A DNA stretch of 64,000 bases, from assembly GCF_008329715.1 (NCBI RefSeq), contig NZ_VTSR01000015.1:1-64000 (forward strand), in the 5' to 3' direction. The translations under genes and the position numbers were made by a program. The DNA comes from Gimesia chilikensis (lineage in GTDB: Bacteria > Planctomycetota > Planctomycetia > Planctomycetales > Planctomycetaceae). Shown in pieces: positions 34,515-44,871 of this stretch. The stretch's first letter is position 1. Each line of letters opens with the position of its first letter. The notes beneath the pieces were generated by a model. That model saw only the letters and a list, made by a program, of their open reading frames with translations. It ran no database searches and had not been told where the DNA came from.

Positions 34515-35018
34515 ATGGGAATCCAACCCAGCATCTACCCCATCCAGCACATCGGCACCGGCCTGCTGGCCGTCATGCCCAAGCCTGCGAGTGGCGAATG
34601 GATTGAAGACGAATTCGCCAGCATCGCCTGCTGGGGAATTACGCATATCGTCTCTCTGCTGGAAGAGGCAGAAGCTGAGGAGGTCGGCCTCGCACAGGAA
34701 CTCGAACTGGCCGGAAAAAACGGGATGCAGTTCACCTCGTTTCCGATCCCCGACCGCTGCTTGCCTGCAGACAGCGCTGATTTCGTCCGGCTGACAAAAT
34801 CACTTTACGCAGGCATTCACTCAGGCAGCCAGACCGTCGTGCATTGTCGAGCAGGCATTGGTCGCGCAGGCATGCTGGCTGCCGGTATTCTGATTCAACA
34901 TGGTCTCTCCGCAGAACAGGCGTTCGAACTCGTCTCCCAGCAACGGCGCGTCCCTGTTCCCGATACTCCAGAACAGTTTAACTGGATCTGCCAGCTGCAG
35001 ACACAGATCAGAGAATAG
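34515..35018 (+). CDS. Dual-specificity protein phosphatase (cysteine type)
   Basis: A 167-residue protein with the active-site P-loop VVHCRAGIGRAGMLAAG (HCX5R; the Cys is the nucleophile and the Arg binds phosphate) near residue 110. The general-acid Asp is probably in FPIPDRCLPAD near residue 78. Size and fold order fit the small DSP/tyrosine phosphatase group (PTP-SAK/KAP-like). It is followed eight bases later by the DUF6891 lipoprotein gene. Confidence 0.85.
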   Translation: MGIQPSIYPIQHIGTGLLAVMPKPASGEWIEDEFASIACWGITHIVSLLEEAEAEEVGLAQELELAGKNGMQFTSFPIPDRCLPADSADFVRLTKSLYAGIHSGSQTVVHCRAGIGRAGMLAAGILIQHGLSAEQAFELVSQQRRVPVPDTPEQFNWICQLQTQIRE

Positions 35019-35026
35019 AGTCACCT

Positions 35027-35770
35027 ATGATGAACCACCATTGGAAAACACTGCTTCTACTGACCTGCCTGCCCGTCGGTTGTGGTGAGAACGCCAATAC
35101 CAAAGTCCCACCGCAAGCGACAGTAGAGCCGACTCAGCCTGCTCCGGCAGAACCGTCGGCGCACGAACCCTCCACACTGCTGGATCAGAGCGTGCTTGGC
35201 GAGATCGACTGGCTGGTCCGTGCCGGCTTTTATGACAAGGCTGACCTGATGCGCATCATCTGCGATGAAATCTACTACGATTCCAACCTGGACGCAGACC
35301 AGGTCTCCGCCGCCATCGATAAGCGGATCAAAGCATGGATGCAGACACAGAAAACCTGGCCCAAGGTCACCGACTGTGACAAGCTGGATCAGGTCTTCGC
35401 AAAACTGAACGAGCGGGGCATCATCGCCCTGCAGAACGCCGGCAACACACAGTCCGACGGTTACGAAATCTTCGAAGAGACTCTCAAGGAGCATCCCCAG
35501 CCCACTAGCGTCATCGGTTACTGCTTTTATCACAATCAGGATCTGGAACGGGTGGTTGACGGCGATGATCTTTATCTGGCGTTTGGGCCAGTCAAAGCAG
35601 AGGACGAAGAGTCCAGAGGACCGGAAATCGGCAAAATCATCCGGCAGGAACTGGAGCAGGCTGGTCTGAAGGTCAAATGGGACGGAACTTTCAACGAACG
35701 CATCCGCGTCACTGATATGGCCTGGCAGAAACGCAACCCGGCTTGCAAACCCATTGATTTTGACATCTGA
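35027..35770 (+). CDS. Lipoprotein with DUF6891-like domain
   Basis: A 247-residue protein with a lipoprotein-type signal (LLLLTCLPVGCGEN, Cys19), a Pro/Glu-rich spacer (residues 24-50) and a domain that I recognise as DUF6891-like: FAKLNERGIIALQNAGNTQS, DGYEIFEETLKE, VIGYCFYHNQDLERV and the final VKWDGTFNERI. Cytosolic members of this domain family are common; the secreted form here is a variation. Function unknown. Co-directional and tightly spaced with the phosphatase gene. Confidence 0.7.
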   Translation: MMNHHWKTLLLLTCLPVGCGENANTKVPPQATVEPTQPAPAEPSAHEPSTLLDQSVLGEIDWLVRAGFYDKADLMRIICDEIYYDSNLDADQVSAAIDKRIKAWMQTQKTWPKVTDCDKLDQVFAKLNERGIIALQNAGNTQSDGYEIFEETLKEHPQPTSVIGYCFYHNQDLERVVDGDDLYLAFGPVKAEDEESRGPEIGKIIRQELEQAGLKVKWDGTFNERIRVTDMAWQKRNPACKPIDFDI

Positions 35771-35955
35771 ATCAATTTTGTCAGATTCTGGTATTTTCCG
35801 CGCCCTCTTATCGGATTTTTCGCGTCCCGTTGACTGGAAAAAGCAGCCGAAACTCTATAACATACCTGCTTCCCTGTGAGGCTGAGATTTTCAGCCCCAT
35901 TTTCCTTGAGATTCCTTCGACATAAGTCGATACAATCACAAGGGATACACCACAG

Positions 35956-36040
35956 GCCCAAGTGGCGGAACTGGCAGACGCGCTAGATTCAGGTTCTAGT
36001 GTCCGTAAAGGACGTGGAGGTTCGAATCCTCTCTTGGGCA
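35956..36040 (+). tRNA. tRNA-Leu (anticodon CAG)
   Basis: An 85-base cloverleaf of the long variable-arm type. The acceptor stem GCCCAAG pairs with CTTGGGC before the discriminator A. The D arm GTGGCGGAACTGGCAGACGC, the anticodon arm CTAGA-TTCAGGT-TCTAG with CAG at 35990-35992, and the T arm GGAGGTTCGAATCCTCT are all present. A variable-arm hairpin GTCCGTAAAGGAC supports Leu. The terminal CCA is not encoded. A terminator follows at once. Confidence 0.95.
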
Positions 36041-36050
36041 CCTTGACTTA

Positions 36051-36083
36051 AAGGACTTACGACGTTGTCGTGAGTCCTTTTTT
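36051..36083 (+). terminator. Rho-independent terminator after tRNA-Leu
   Basis: A 13-base stem AAGGACTTACGAC with GTCGTGAGTCCTT, one G-T type mismatch, loop GTT, followed by a run of T residues. It starts ten bases after the tRNA. Confidence 0.85.
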
Positions 36084-36402
36084 CATTTCCCGCTCCCCAT
36101 CAGCCACAACAGCACTTCACTCCGGCTGCCGTACAGTCATCACCAACCCGGGACCTCTCCAACTCTGCCTTAAAAAACGGCATTCCCGAGAACAGCCTCC
36201 TGTTTTTAGAGCTTGCACTGACCAGTGTCGTTTCGACCCGCTCCGAACGAAAAATACCTAAGCTGATTTTAGCATTGATTATAGAGCCACATGCCTACTT
36301 AACTGACAGACCAGGCTTCTGACTCTGGCACACCGATTGCTTCATATATGAAGCATTCTTTTAATTTCGTTTTTTGCTCATCCCTGTTTTGAGGAGATCG
36401 CT
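36084..36402. other. Gene-free stretch with an 18-bp perfect palindrome
   Basis: No reading frame of plausible quality. Bases 36338-36355 form the perfect palindrome TGCTTCATATATGAAGCA, followed by a T-rich tract and the leader of the DUF1559 gene. It could be an operator, or a hairpin in the leader. A Shine-Dalgarno GAGGAG (36391-36396) ends the stretch. Confidence 0.5.
36391..36396 (+). promoter_or_regulatory. Shine-Dalgarno site that supports a GTG start
   Basis: GAGGAG lies six bases before the GTG at 36403, supporting this non-ATG start of the DUF1559 gene. Confidence 0.75.
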
Positions 36403-37374
<972 letters not shown>

Positions 37375-37420
37375 TCCTGGTTTGATCTCCTCTGCCTGAG
37401 ACTTAAATCTCTAAATCTCG

Positions 37421-37466
37421 AACGACTGTAGTGGAACATTGCTGTTCTGACTGCAGTCGTTTTTTT
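37421..37466 (+). terminator. Rho-independent terminator of the DUF1559 gene
   Basis: Stem AACGACTGTAG / CTGCAGTCGTT (37421-37431 and 37451-37461) with a long loop, followed by seven T. Confidence 0.75.
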
Positions 37467-37487
37467 CGTCGTGTCATCTATCAACAG

Positions 37488-37521
37488 AAAAACCCCTGAC
37501 CGGGAAGATCCCGATCAGGGG
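37488..37521 (-). terminator. Rho-independent terminator of the Tyr/Asn-rich gene
   Basis: Hairpin CCCCTGACCGGGA / TCCCGATCAGGGG (37493-37521). The A run at 37488-37492 becomes the T tract for the minus strand, so it ends the gene at 37564-38016. Confidence 0.85.
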
Positions 37522-37563
37522 CGTGCTGGTTTGATTTACCTGTTTAATTCTCGCTACAGTCGC

Positions 37564-38016
37564 CTAGCGACGGTAACGCCAATCGCTGTTGCCCAGACGA
37601 TTCAAGTTATACAGATCCGAATCGTATGTACCACAGTTATACCGGTCATAGTGATCATAGTTATTCATATTGGCATTGAACGTGTTATAGTTCGTACGAC
37701 TCCGGTAGTTGACGTCGTTAAACAAAGGCCGGTTTGAATAGGTGCTGTACAGGCTGTTGAGCCGGTCGGTCAGCGAAGAATAGTACGGAGCAGTCGTCCG
37801 GTAACGATCCCGGTAGTCGCGACTGTTGTTGTAGTACGAATTGTTGTACTTCCAGTCGTCATACCGGCTGGCAGTGTAATCGTAGCGAGTATTGTTGTTG
37901 TACTTCGAGTTGTAATAGCTGCTGGTACCACAGAAAGGTTCTGCAGCAAAAGTGACATTACTTACGAAAGTCAAAGCGGCCAGTGCAGCAAATGCGATTG
38001 CGAATTTTTTCATCAT
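37564..38016 (-). CDS. Secreted Tyr/Asn-rich low-complexity protein
   Basis: A 150-residue protein with a clear signal peptide (KKFAIAFAALAALTFVSNVTFA) and a mature part of about 126 residues of which 45 are Tyr or Asn, the rest mainly Asp, Arg and Ser. It has only two cysteines in the mature chain, each in the same setting (FCGTSS, NCGTYD), which could form a disulfide. There is no family I recognise; composition resembles extracellular matrix, adhesin or prion-like/amyloid proteins. The start is supported by GGAG before the tandem ATGs. It has its own terminator and a 259-bp A/T-rich upstream region. Confidence 0.75.
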   Translation of the reverse strand: MMKKFAIAFAALAALTFVSNVTFAAEPFCGTSSYYNSKYNNNTRYDYTASRYDDWKYNNSYYNNSRDYRDRYRTTAPYYSSLTDRLNSLYSTYSNRPLFNDVNYRSRTNYNTFNANMNNYDHYDRYNCGTYDSDLYNLNRLGNSDWRYRR

Positions 38017-38275
38017 TATCTCCTTTAATGTTGGGTTGTTTTAAAAGTGGCTAACTTTTTGTTGATGAAAGAATACTAATGCACTCGCCGTGCCAAACAC
38101 ATTACGATTTTCCTTATGTCATTTATTCATATAGACTTATAATTTTTGGACACATCATTTCAACAACACTCTGGTGTGTCGTTTTTGCAATTTTTGGGAA
38201 CATATTACAATCCTTTTGATAACACGTTAATTTGTCATGTCTGTAATATTGATGGCGCTGGCCCGGAGAGAGAAA

Positions 38276-38661
<386 letters not shown>

Positions 38662-38670
38662 AAACAGACC

Positions 38671-38676
38671 AGTATA
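38671..38676 (-). promoter_or_regulatory. Possible -10 element of rnpB
   Basis: TATACT on the minus strand lies ten bases upstream of the rnpB 5' end. A clear -35 is not seen. Confidence 0.4.
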
Positions 38677-38827
38677 AAGTAAGTGGAACCCTTGAACTAT
38701 CCCCAATTTCTGACTTTTCTAAAGAGATTGACTTTATAATGTGTGGCCAGCGGTATAGATTAATATCGAGCGGGCAATACATGAAATTCTGGTAATTAAC
38801 AGCTAATAGAGGTACCAGGTATACGTT

Positions 38828-39334
38828 ATGTTAGGTGAACTCAACCCCTGTGGAGGGGGCGATCCCATCCCGTTGCTTTCTGAAGTTCTGCTCGTGGGCC
38901 GCCGCAGTAAATGCGACATCACGCTGCAGTTCCCCAATGTCTCTTCGCATCATTGCCAGCTCGAATTCATTAACGGCTACTGGCGCATCCGCGATATGAA
39001 CAGCCGTAACGGCATCAAAGTCAACGGCCAGCGCTGCGACATGAAATGGCTTCTGCCCGGTGACAAAGTCGCGATCGCCAAGCATGAATACGAAATCAAC
39101 TACACTCCGCAGTCCGATGAACCGCCGCCGGAAGAAGAGAATCCGTTCGAAATGAGCCTGATGGAAAAAGCAGGGCTGGTCAAACCGGAGCGCCGTCCGG
39201 AACGACCCATGGCCCCGCCGGCCCGGGCACCCAAAAAGATCGAGCTTCCCGAAGACGAGTCGAAAATGACCGACGATGAGCTGGGACTCAAATTCCTGAC
39301 CGACCCGGATGACGATCAGGAAGACGCATCATGA
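38828..39334 (+). CDS. FHA-domain protein
   Basis: A 168-residue protein. The FHA phosphothreonine-binding domain (residues about 20-90) shows all key residues: LLVGRRSKCDITL (GR), VSSHHCQLEF (SxxH) and MNSRNGIKVNGQRC (N and NG). The rest is a disordered acidic, Pro-rich tail (PEEENPFEMS, MAPPARAPKKIELP). It probably reads phosphorylated partners of Ser/Thr kinases. Its last codons overlap an upstream in-frame start of rsgA, so the two are one transcription unit. Confidence 0.9.
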   Translation: MLGELNPCGGGDPIPLLSEVLLVGRRSKCDITLQFPNVSSHHCQLEFINGYWRIRDMNSRNGIKVNGQRCDMKWLLPGDKVAIAKHEYEINYTPQSDEPPPEEENPFEMSLMEKAGLVKPERRPERPMAPPARAPKKIELPEDESKMTDDELGLKFLTDPDDDQEDAS

Positions 39335-39368
39335 ACGTATTTCAGACGGCGCGGGAGCCGAAACCGTA

Positions 39369-40523
39369 GTGGCGAAGAAAAAAGGCAAAAAGATCCGGGT
39401 CGCTTTCAAAAAGAATCGTCAGAAGAAGGTCCGGAAAAACAAACTCTCCAGCCACCAGGTGGACGAACACGTCGACTCGCAGTACATGGATGCCAGCGAG
39501 CGCCTGACCGGCAAAGGGGATTTGACCCGCCACCGCACCGTCATGGGAGTTGAACAGGAGACCGAGGACGGCACCGAGATTATCATCGACATCGATGAGT
39601 CCAACTGCCTGCCCGGACGAGTGATTCGCGCCCAGGGCCTCAACTCCGTCGTCCAGACCGCAGACGGCAACCGTTATGAATGCACCGTGCGACGCCTGGT
39701 GCGAACCATGTCCCGCGATGACCGCAATGCCGTTGTCGCCGGCGACCATGTATTGATTCGTCCCGAAGGGGATGAGTACCAGGCGGTCATCGAACGGGTC
39801 GAGCCCCGTCGCTCCTACCTCTCGCGGGGTAGTAAACGTCGTGAACACATCCTGGTCAGCAACATCGACCAGGCAGTGATCGTCGTCTCCGCCGATGATC
39901 CCCCGCTTAAGCCCTCACTCATCGACCGCTTTCTGATCAGCTCGGAAAAAGGGAACATCCACTCCATCATCTGCATCAATAAAATCGACCTGGTCGATCC
40001 CATTGAACTGCAGCCGCTGATCGGCGTCTACGCGCAGCTGGGTTATGATATCGTCCTGACCAGCGTGGTCGCAGGTACCGGCATTCCGCGTCTCCGTTCC
40101 CTGTTGAAAGGGAAACAGACCGTCTTCTCCGGACAGAGTGGGGTCGGCAAGTCTTCGCTGCTCAATCAGATCGACAGCCGCCTCTCACTGGAGACCGCCG
40201 AGATCAGCCAGGAGAACCGCAAAGGGAAACACACAACGCGTTCTGCAGTCCTTCTGGAAATCGCCTCAGGAGGCTGGGTCGTCGACACCCCCGGCATTCG
40301 TCAACTCCAACTCTGGGATGTGAACCCCGAAGAAGTCGAAGGCTTCTTCCGCGAATTCCACGCGTTCGTGCCCCAGTGCCGCTTTCCCGACTGCTCGCAC
40401 ACCCACGAAGACAACTGCGGCATCAAACGCGCGGTCCACAACGACTTCATATCCCGCCAACGCTACCAGAGCTATCTTAAAATCATCGCCGGCGACGAAC
40501 CCCGGCCCGTGTACCACCAGTAG
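39369..40523 (+). CDS. rsgA: Ribosome small subunit-dependent GTPase A
   Basis: Circularly permuted GTPase that helps mature the 30S subunit. About 384 residues from a GTG at 39369; an ATG at 39309, overlapping the FHA gene by 26 bases, would add 20 residues but has no ribosome-binding site. The order is OB fold, then G4 (ICINKIDLVD), G5 region, G1 (FSGQSGVGKSSLLNQ), G3 (VVDTPGIRQLQL) and a C-terminal zinc site (QCRFPDCSHTHEDNCGIK), all diagnostic. An N-terminal basic extension of about 25 residues (AKKKGKKIRVAFKKNRQKK) is more pronounced than in E. coli RsgA and may contact rRNA. Confidence 0.92.
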   Translation: MAKKKGKKIRVAFKKNRQKKVRKNKLSSHQVDEHVDSQYMDASERLTGKGDLTRHRTVMGVEQETEDGTEIIIDIDESNCLPGRVIRAQGLNSVVQTADGNRYECTVRRLVRTMSRDDRNAVVAGDHVLIRPEGDEYQAVIERVEPRRSYLSRGSKRREHILVSNIDQAVIVVSADDPPLKPSLIDRFLISSEKGNIHSIICINKIDLVDPIELQPLIGVYAQLGYDIVLTSVVAGTGIPRLRSLLKGKQTVFSGQSGVGKSSLLNQIDSRLSLETAEISQENRKGKHTTRSAVLLEIASGGWVVDTPGIRQLQLWDVNPEEVEGFFREFHAFVPQCRFPDCSHTHEDNCGIKRAVHNDFISRQRYQSYLKIIAGDEPRPVYHQ

Positions 40524-40696
40524 CAGGTGATCTCTTCTCGACAGGCCAGGCTGCATTTTCTTAAGCCCCGCAGTTGATCCTCTCTCACGAGTTGCTTAGA
40601 CTCGATGGGGCCTTTATTAGGTTCATTAACGATCTATTCGCGTCCGCGCGATCTCGACATCCTGCCTGTATCGATCCCGCATTGAAAGCCGTCACC

Positions 40697-42142
40697 ATGA
40701 AACTCAGAACCTGCGTTACCATCTGCCTGGCCCTGTTCGTCCTCTCGGGACTCTGCCTGTTACCCGCCACCGATTCCAGCCAGCTTTTGAGCCAGGAACC
40801 GGCAGCTAAAGCTCCCGCAACCGGCATGAAAACCGTCCTGGACTACGGTGCGAAAGGAGACGGCCAGACCGACGATACTGCCGCCATCCAGCAGATGGTC
40901 GACGCGTCGGTCGGTTCACTCCGCTTTCCCCGCGGACAGTATCGGCTGACGAAACCCATCGTGATCGATCTGACCAAAGTCGGTCCGACCTCCATTTCCG
41001 GTGACGGCACCGCCACGATCCTGATGGAAGGCGCCGGCCCCGCATTCAAGTTCATCGGCACCCACAATGGCACCGCGAGTCCTAAAACATTTCAGCCCGT
41101 CGTCTGGGAAAAAGAACGCAGCCCCATGGTAGACGGCATCGAGATCGTCGGAAAACACCCCGAAGCGATCGGCATCCAGGCAATCAAAACCATGCAGATC
41201 ACGATCACCCGCCTGGTCGTCCGCAAAGCGCTGCACGGCATTCACCTGACCGAACGCAACCGGAACGTCGCCATCGACGACTGCCACCTCTACGAAAACA
41301 AGGGGGTCGGCATCTACCTTGATAAGCTGAACCTGCATCAGGTGAACATTTCCGATTCACACATCAGCTACAACAAGCAGGGCGGCATCGTCGTTCGCGA
41401 AAGTGAAATCCGGAATATCCAGATCGGTAACTGCGACATTGAAGGCAACATGGGCGAAAAGACACCGCCCACAGCCAACATTCTGTTCGATATTTCGCAA
41501 GGCTCACTGCGGGAAGGCGCGATCTTCGGCTGCACCATTCAGCACACGAATGACGCCCCCAACTCCGCGAACGTTCGTTTCATCGGCAACGGTCCTGAAG
41601 ATCCCCGCAAGGTTGGTAACTTCGCGATTGCGGACAACTCCATGAGCGATGTCGCCACCAACATCCATCTGCAGCACGCCCGGGGCATCACCATCACCGG
41701 CAACACACTCTGGCAGGCCTACGAACATAACCTGCTGGTCGAAGACTGTGCCCACATCGTTCTCGGCTCCAACCTCATGGACCGCAACCCCGATTACCGT
41801 GCCAAGACGAAAGATGCAAACGTCTTCAAAGACTGTACCGACTGCACACTCAACGCGTTAAACATTCTCGCAACCCGGGGCGTTCCCGCCGGACTGATCC
41901 TCGAAAACTGTGCGCGAATGAATATCACCAACTGCACCATCCGCCAGTGCCAGAACGGGGGCATCCTGCTGCAGAATGTGAAACAGTCTCGCGTCTCCGA
42001 CTGCCTGATTACCGAAGGCGAAAAGAACTTCGCGATCCGCGTTTCAGGGGGTCAGGAAATTCAGATCACCGATAACCTCGTCTCAGGCGACATCGACGTC
42101 GGACCGGGCACGGAAGTCTCCAACACCATGACCGTGTATTAA
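40697..42142 (+). CDS. Exported right-handed beta-helix protein (pectate-lyase-3 superfamily)
   Basis: A 481-residue protein from the ATG at 40697, where a proper signal peptide starts (RTCVTICLALFVLSGLCLLP); an upstream frame to 40574 is unlikely. The N-terminal hallmark VLDYGAKGDGQTDDTAAIQQ marks the pectate_lyase_3 / phage tailspike type fold. The rest is built of beta-helix rungs rich in Asn and Ile (for example ITNCTIRQCQNGGILLQN). Members cleave or bind acidic polysaccharides; catalytic residues cannot be assigned. It is alone and convergent with the AI-2E gene. Confidence 0.8.
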   Translation: MKLRTCVTICLALFVLSGLCLLPATDSSQLLSQEPAAKAPATGMKTVLDYGAKGDGQTDDTAAIQQMVDASVGSLRFPRGQYRLTKPIVIDLTKVGPTSISGDGTATILMEGAGPAFKFIGTHNGTASPKTFQPVVWEKERSPMVDGIEIVGKHPEAIGIQAIKTMQITITRLVVRKALHGIHLTERNRNVAIDDCHLYENKGVGIYLDKLNLHQVNISDSHISYNKQGGIVVRESEIRNIQIGNCDIEGNMGEKTPPTANILFDISQGSLREGAIFGCTIQHTNDAPNSANVRFIGNGPEDPRKVGNFAIADNSMSDVATNIHLQHARGITITGNTLWQAYEHNLLVEDCAHIVLGSNLMDRNPDYRAKTKDANVFKDCTDCTLNALNILATRGVPAGLILENCARMNITNCTIRQCQNGGILLQNVKQSRVSDCLITEGEKNFAIRVSGGQEIQITDNLVSGDIDVGPGTEVSNTMTVY

Positions 42143-42189
42143 GCACGACATTATTGGATACGATCTGACTTCCACCGGGAACCAATCGA

Positions 42190-43437
42190 TTACGCGACTG
42201 TCGTCGACTCGCCGGGCAAGATTCCGGCGAGCAGGTTCCCTGCGGTCTGACCCGATTCGAACCGCATCAGCACGATGCGAATCCCGGCAGTGATCGGCAC
42301 GGCCAGAATCGCTCCGATGGGTCCCCAGAGCAGCGTCCAGAAGGACAAGGCCAGCAGAACGGTCACGGGATGCAGTTGCAGGCCTTCCCCCATGATCTTG
42401 GGTTCAATGCCGTTACCGATTGCCATCTGAATCCCGCCGGGAATCAGAATCACACCGGCAATCGTCCAGGGACTGTCGGAGAATTGCGCCACCGCCACGG
42501 GAATCGGCAGTAAAGTCGCGATCAGCGATCCTACCGAAGGAATGAAGTTCAGCAGGAAGGTCAGAATCGCGAAGACCAGCGCCAGTTCCAGACCGAACAG
42601 CGAGAGCGTGACTCCCACCAGGATCCCCGTCACCAGCGAGATGATCAGCTTGGTCGAAATATAGCTGCGGATCTTCTGTTCGATCTCGAAATAGAGCTTA
42701 TTCTTGACGACAGCCTGAGGATCACGGCCCGCCAGCAGGAAGATCACAAAGATCGCCACAAAGAAAGAGGTCGTCGTGAAACTGAGAGCCGCTTGCATCG
42801 TACTGAAGGCGACCTCCTTCAGGGACTGTTTCATGTAGGCTGTGGTTTGTTTCTGTAACTCATTCAGATCCACGCCCATTTTCTCAAACCAGCCGGTGGG
42901 AGGCTTCTGTGCTTCGACCGGTGCCTCTCGGACCGCAGAACCAACAGGAGCCGCAGGCGTCACGGGAGCTGTGGGGGCTTCGGTAGTATCTGGACGTTCG
43001 GCGATCGCAGGTTCCGCTTCGGCTGCCGAATCCTCGCCGGACTCCTCAGCTTCTTCCGGCTTGGGCTCACCGAGTTCCTTCGCCGTATCGAATGTGGAGC
43101 CGATAAAGATCCCCAGCTTCTCGCTATACTGCGTCTCTGCTTTCGCAATCACCTGCTGCGTCGAGTAAACCAGTACCAGACAGAGCAGAAAACCGCCTGA
43201 AAGCACCAGCAGCAGGGTCGCGGAGATCGCGACAATATGCGGCATTTTCCACTTCAGGACCAGCAGGTCGACGATCGGCGTCACAATCGTCACGATGAAA
43301 ATCGCAATCACAAACGGGATCAATACGGCCTTGGTAATATAAAACACAAAAGCCAGGGCAATGACTGACAGCAACATCAGACAGCCCGTGATCACTTTGG
43401 CCTGCTCATCCGAAGGTTGCAGAGAATTCGTCGACAT
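42190..43437 (-). CDS. AI-2E family transporter (PerM/UPF0118)
   Basis: A 415-residue inner-membrane protein with about seven to eight helices. Typical family traits are the N-terminal pair (KAVLIPFVIAIFIVTIVTP), the later LNFIPSVGSLIATLLPIPVA and the PKIMGEGLQLHPVTVLLAL motif that is most conserved in UPF0118. A long acidic and Pro/Ala-rich insertion (residues about 120-180, PKPEEAEESGEDSAAEAEP) is unusual and probably lies in the soluble loop. The family includes AI-2 exporters and Na+/H+ antiporters, so the cargo is uncertain. Confidence 0.85.
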   Translation of the reverse strand: MSTNSLQPSDEQAKVITGCLMLLSVIALAFVFYITKAVLIPFVIAIFIVTIVTPIVDLLVLKWKMPHIVAISATLLLVLSGGFLLCLVLVYSTQQVIAKAETQYSEKLGIFIGSTFDTAKELGEPKPEEAEESGEDSAAEAEPAIAERPDTTEAPTAPVTPAAPVGSAVREAPVEAQKPPTGWFEKMGVDLNELQKQTTAYMKQSLKEVAFSTMQAALSFTTTSFFVAIFVIFLLAGRDPQAVVKNKLYFEIEQKIRSYISTKLIISLVTGILVGVTLSLFGLELALVFAILTFLLNFIPSVGSLIATLLPIPVAVAQFSDSPWTIAGVILIPGGIQMAIGNGIEPKIMGEGLQLHPVTVLLALSFWTLLWGPIGAILAVPITAGIRIVLMRFESGQTAGNLLAGILPGESTTVA

Positions 43438-43573
43438 GGCGGAAGCCCTTTACGGAGTGGTGCATTGAGTTCCTGTAGCTCCGGGAAACAACGTACTGAG
43501 GCCGTACGCAGTTTCCCTGATGGTATGCGCACCATACTCATAAACCATGACGTTGCAAAGAGAAAAAGCGGTA

Positions 43574-44803
43574 TCAGCGACTGATTTGTCGCATGTAATT
43601 CAGGAATTCCTGATTGAGGCGATCCAGATCATCGCCGAACACGGACAGAAATACTTGCAGACGTTCCTCGGGTGTCGCCCAGATCAGTGGCTTCCGCGCA
43701 GCGATCAGACGCAGATACTCTTCGTACTGCTTCCGATGTGTCTTGATCAGGAAGTAGGAAAACGCCCAGGCTTCCGCATAGGTATCCAACACCGTTTCCG
43801 CATCCTGAAATCGTTGATCCGAGGCAATCAGTGTCTGCAGGGAATCAGCTTTACGCCGCGAGCGGGCATAATCGACAAACTGCCTGATCCGCCAGGGATT
43901 CGGTCGTCCTACCGTCCGCCAGCCGGTCTTGTTTCCCAGATCGGGAGTTTCAAAGTAGGTGGCCATCCCTTCGGTCAACCAGAGAGGGTTGTCGGCAAAC
44001 CGTGTGTGCAACCCGACATTAAAGGCGATCTGATGCGTGCACTCGTGGATCACGGTCGCAATGTTGAACGGCGACTTGCGCAGTTTGCGAATAATGTCAG
44101 CATCGGTAAAAGCGGGCCGCTCTCCGGGTGCCGCGGTCAGATCGTAAAGCACCATCCGGTTCGACTGAATCGAATAAAAGCCATGTGTCCCGGAGGCTCC
44201 GTCGCCCAGAATCTGACTCGCATACGCTTCAAAAGCCGCGCGGTCTTTGAAGATCACCGCGATCAGGGGGACTTCTGGTTCATGCAGTGGAAGCTCCTTG
44301 CTGTCCCAGTAATTATGCAGCACTTTATAAAGCCGCTCAAACAGGTAGCCACACCACTGGGAATACCGCTTCCCCGCCTGACTGCAGATTGTGAAATGTT
44401 TCGTCTGGGTGACTTCAAAACCCGGTCCAAATTCGCGCGCCAGTTGTTCTGTGAGCTCTGCTTTCCCCAGGGGCGTGAATGGTTCCTCCAGGCGGCGTTT
44501 CGCTTTCAGCTGCTCGGGAGTGGCAGTCAGCAGCCGACCATCGCGGGTCTGCATCACCACGCCACCATCGCGTGCCTCGACAATCAGCGCCCCTTTCAGT
44601 GTCTGCTCCTGTTTCTGCTCATCCAGAAAAGTAAACTCATACAGCGGAGGTGCCGTCTCCTCTGAAGACGAGGGACGCACGCTGGTCTGCGCGGAGAGAG
44701 GCTTAGGCAACGTCAGACAGCTGCAGAGCACCACGAGCAGAGTACACACAGTGGCTGCAGCCTGTCGGATGAGGGCATCGGAACGGTAATCTCTCCAGAT
44801 CAT
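43574..44803 (-). CDS. DUF1570 exported metalloprotease-like protein
   Basis: A 409-residue protein with a signal peptide (AAATVCTLLVVLCSCLTLPKPLSA). The HExxH-type zinc site is at IHECTHQIAFN near residue 260, and the downstream PLWLTEGMATYFETPD supplies the third ligand Glu in the gluzincin style. The preceding FTICSQAGKRYSQWCGYLFE is characteristic of DUF1570 proteins that are numerous in planctomycetes. A peptidase activity is probable but unproven. It is 136 bases downstream of the AI-2E gene start and is a separate unit. Confidence 0.85.
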   Translation of the reverse strand: MIWRDYRSDALIRQAAATVCTLLVVLCSCLTLPKPLSAQTSVRPSSSEETAPPLYEFTFLDEQKQEQTLKGALIVEARDGGVVMQTRDGRLLTATPEQLKAKRRLEEPFTPLGKAELTEQLAREFGPGFEVTQTKHFTICSQAGKRYSQWCGYLFERLYKVLHNYWDSKELPLHEPEVPLIAVIFKDRAAFEAYASQILGDGASGTHGFYSIQSNRMVLYDLTAAPGERPAFTDADIIRKLRKSPFNIATVIHECTHQIAFNVGLHTRFADNPLWLTEGMATYFETPDLGNKTGWRTVGRPNPWRIRQFVDYARSRRKADSLQTLIASDQRFQDAETVLDTYAEAWAFSYFLIKTHRKQYEEYLRLIAARKPLIWATPEERLQVFLSVFGDDLDRLNQEFLNYMRQISR

Positions 44804-44871
44804 GCATGGACTTTCTACGCAGAAGTGAACGTTACTTCCAGAATAGAGGGGAGAGGTACCGAAGTCGATCC

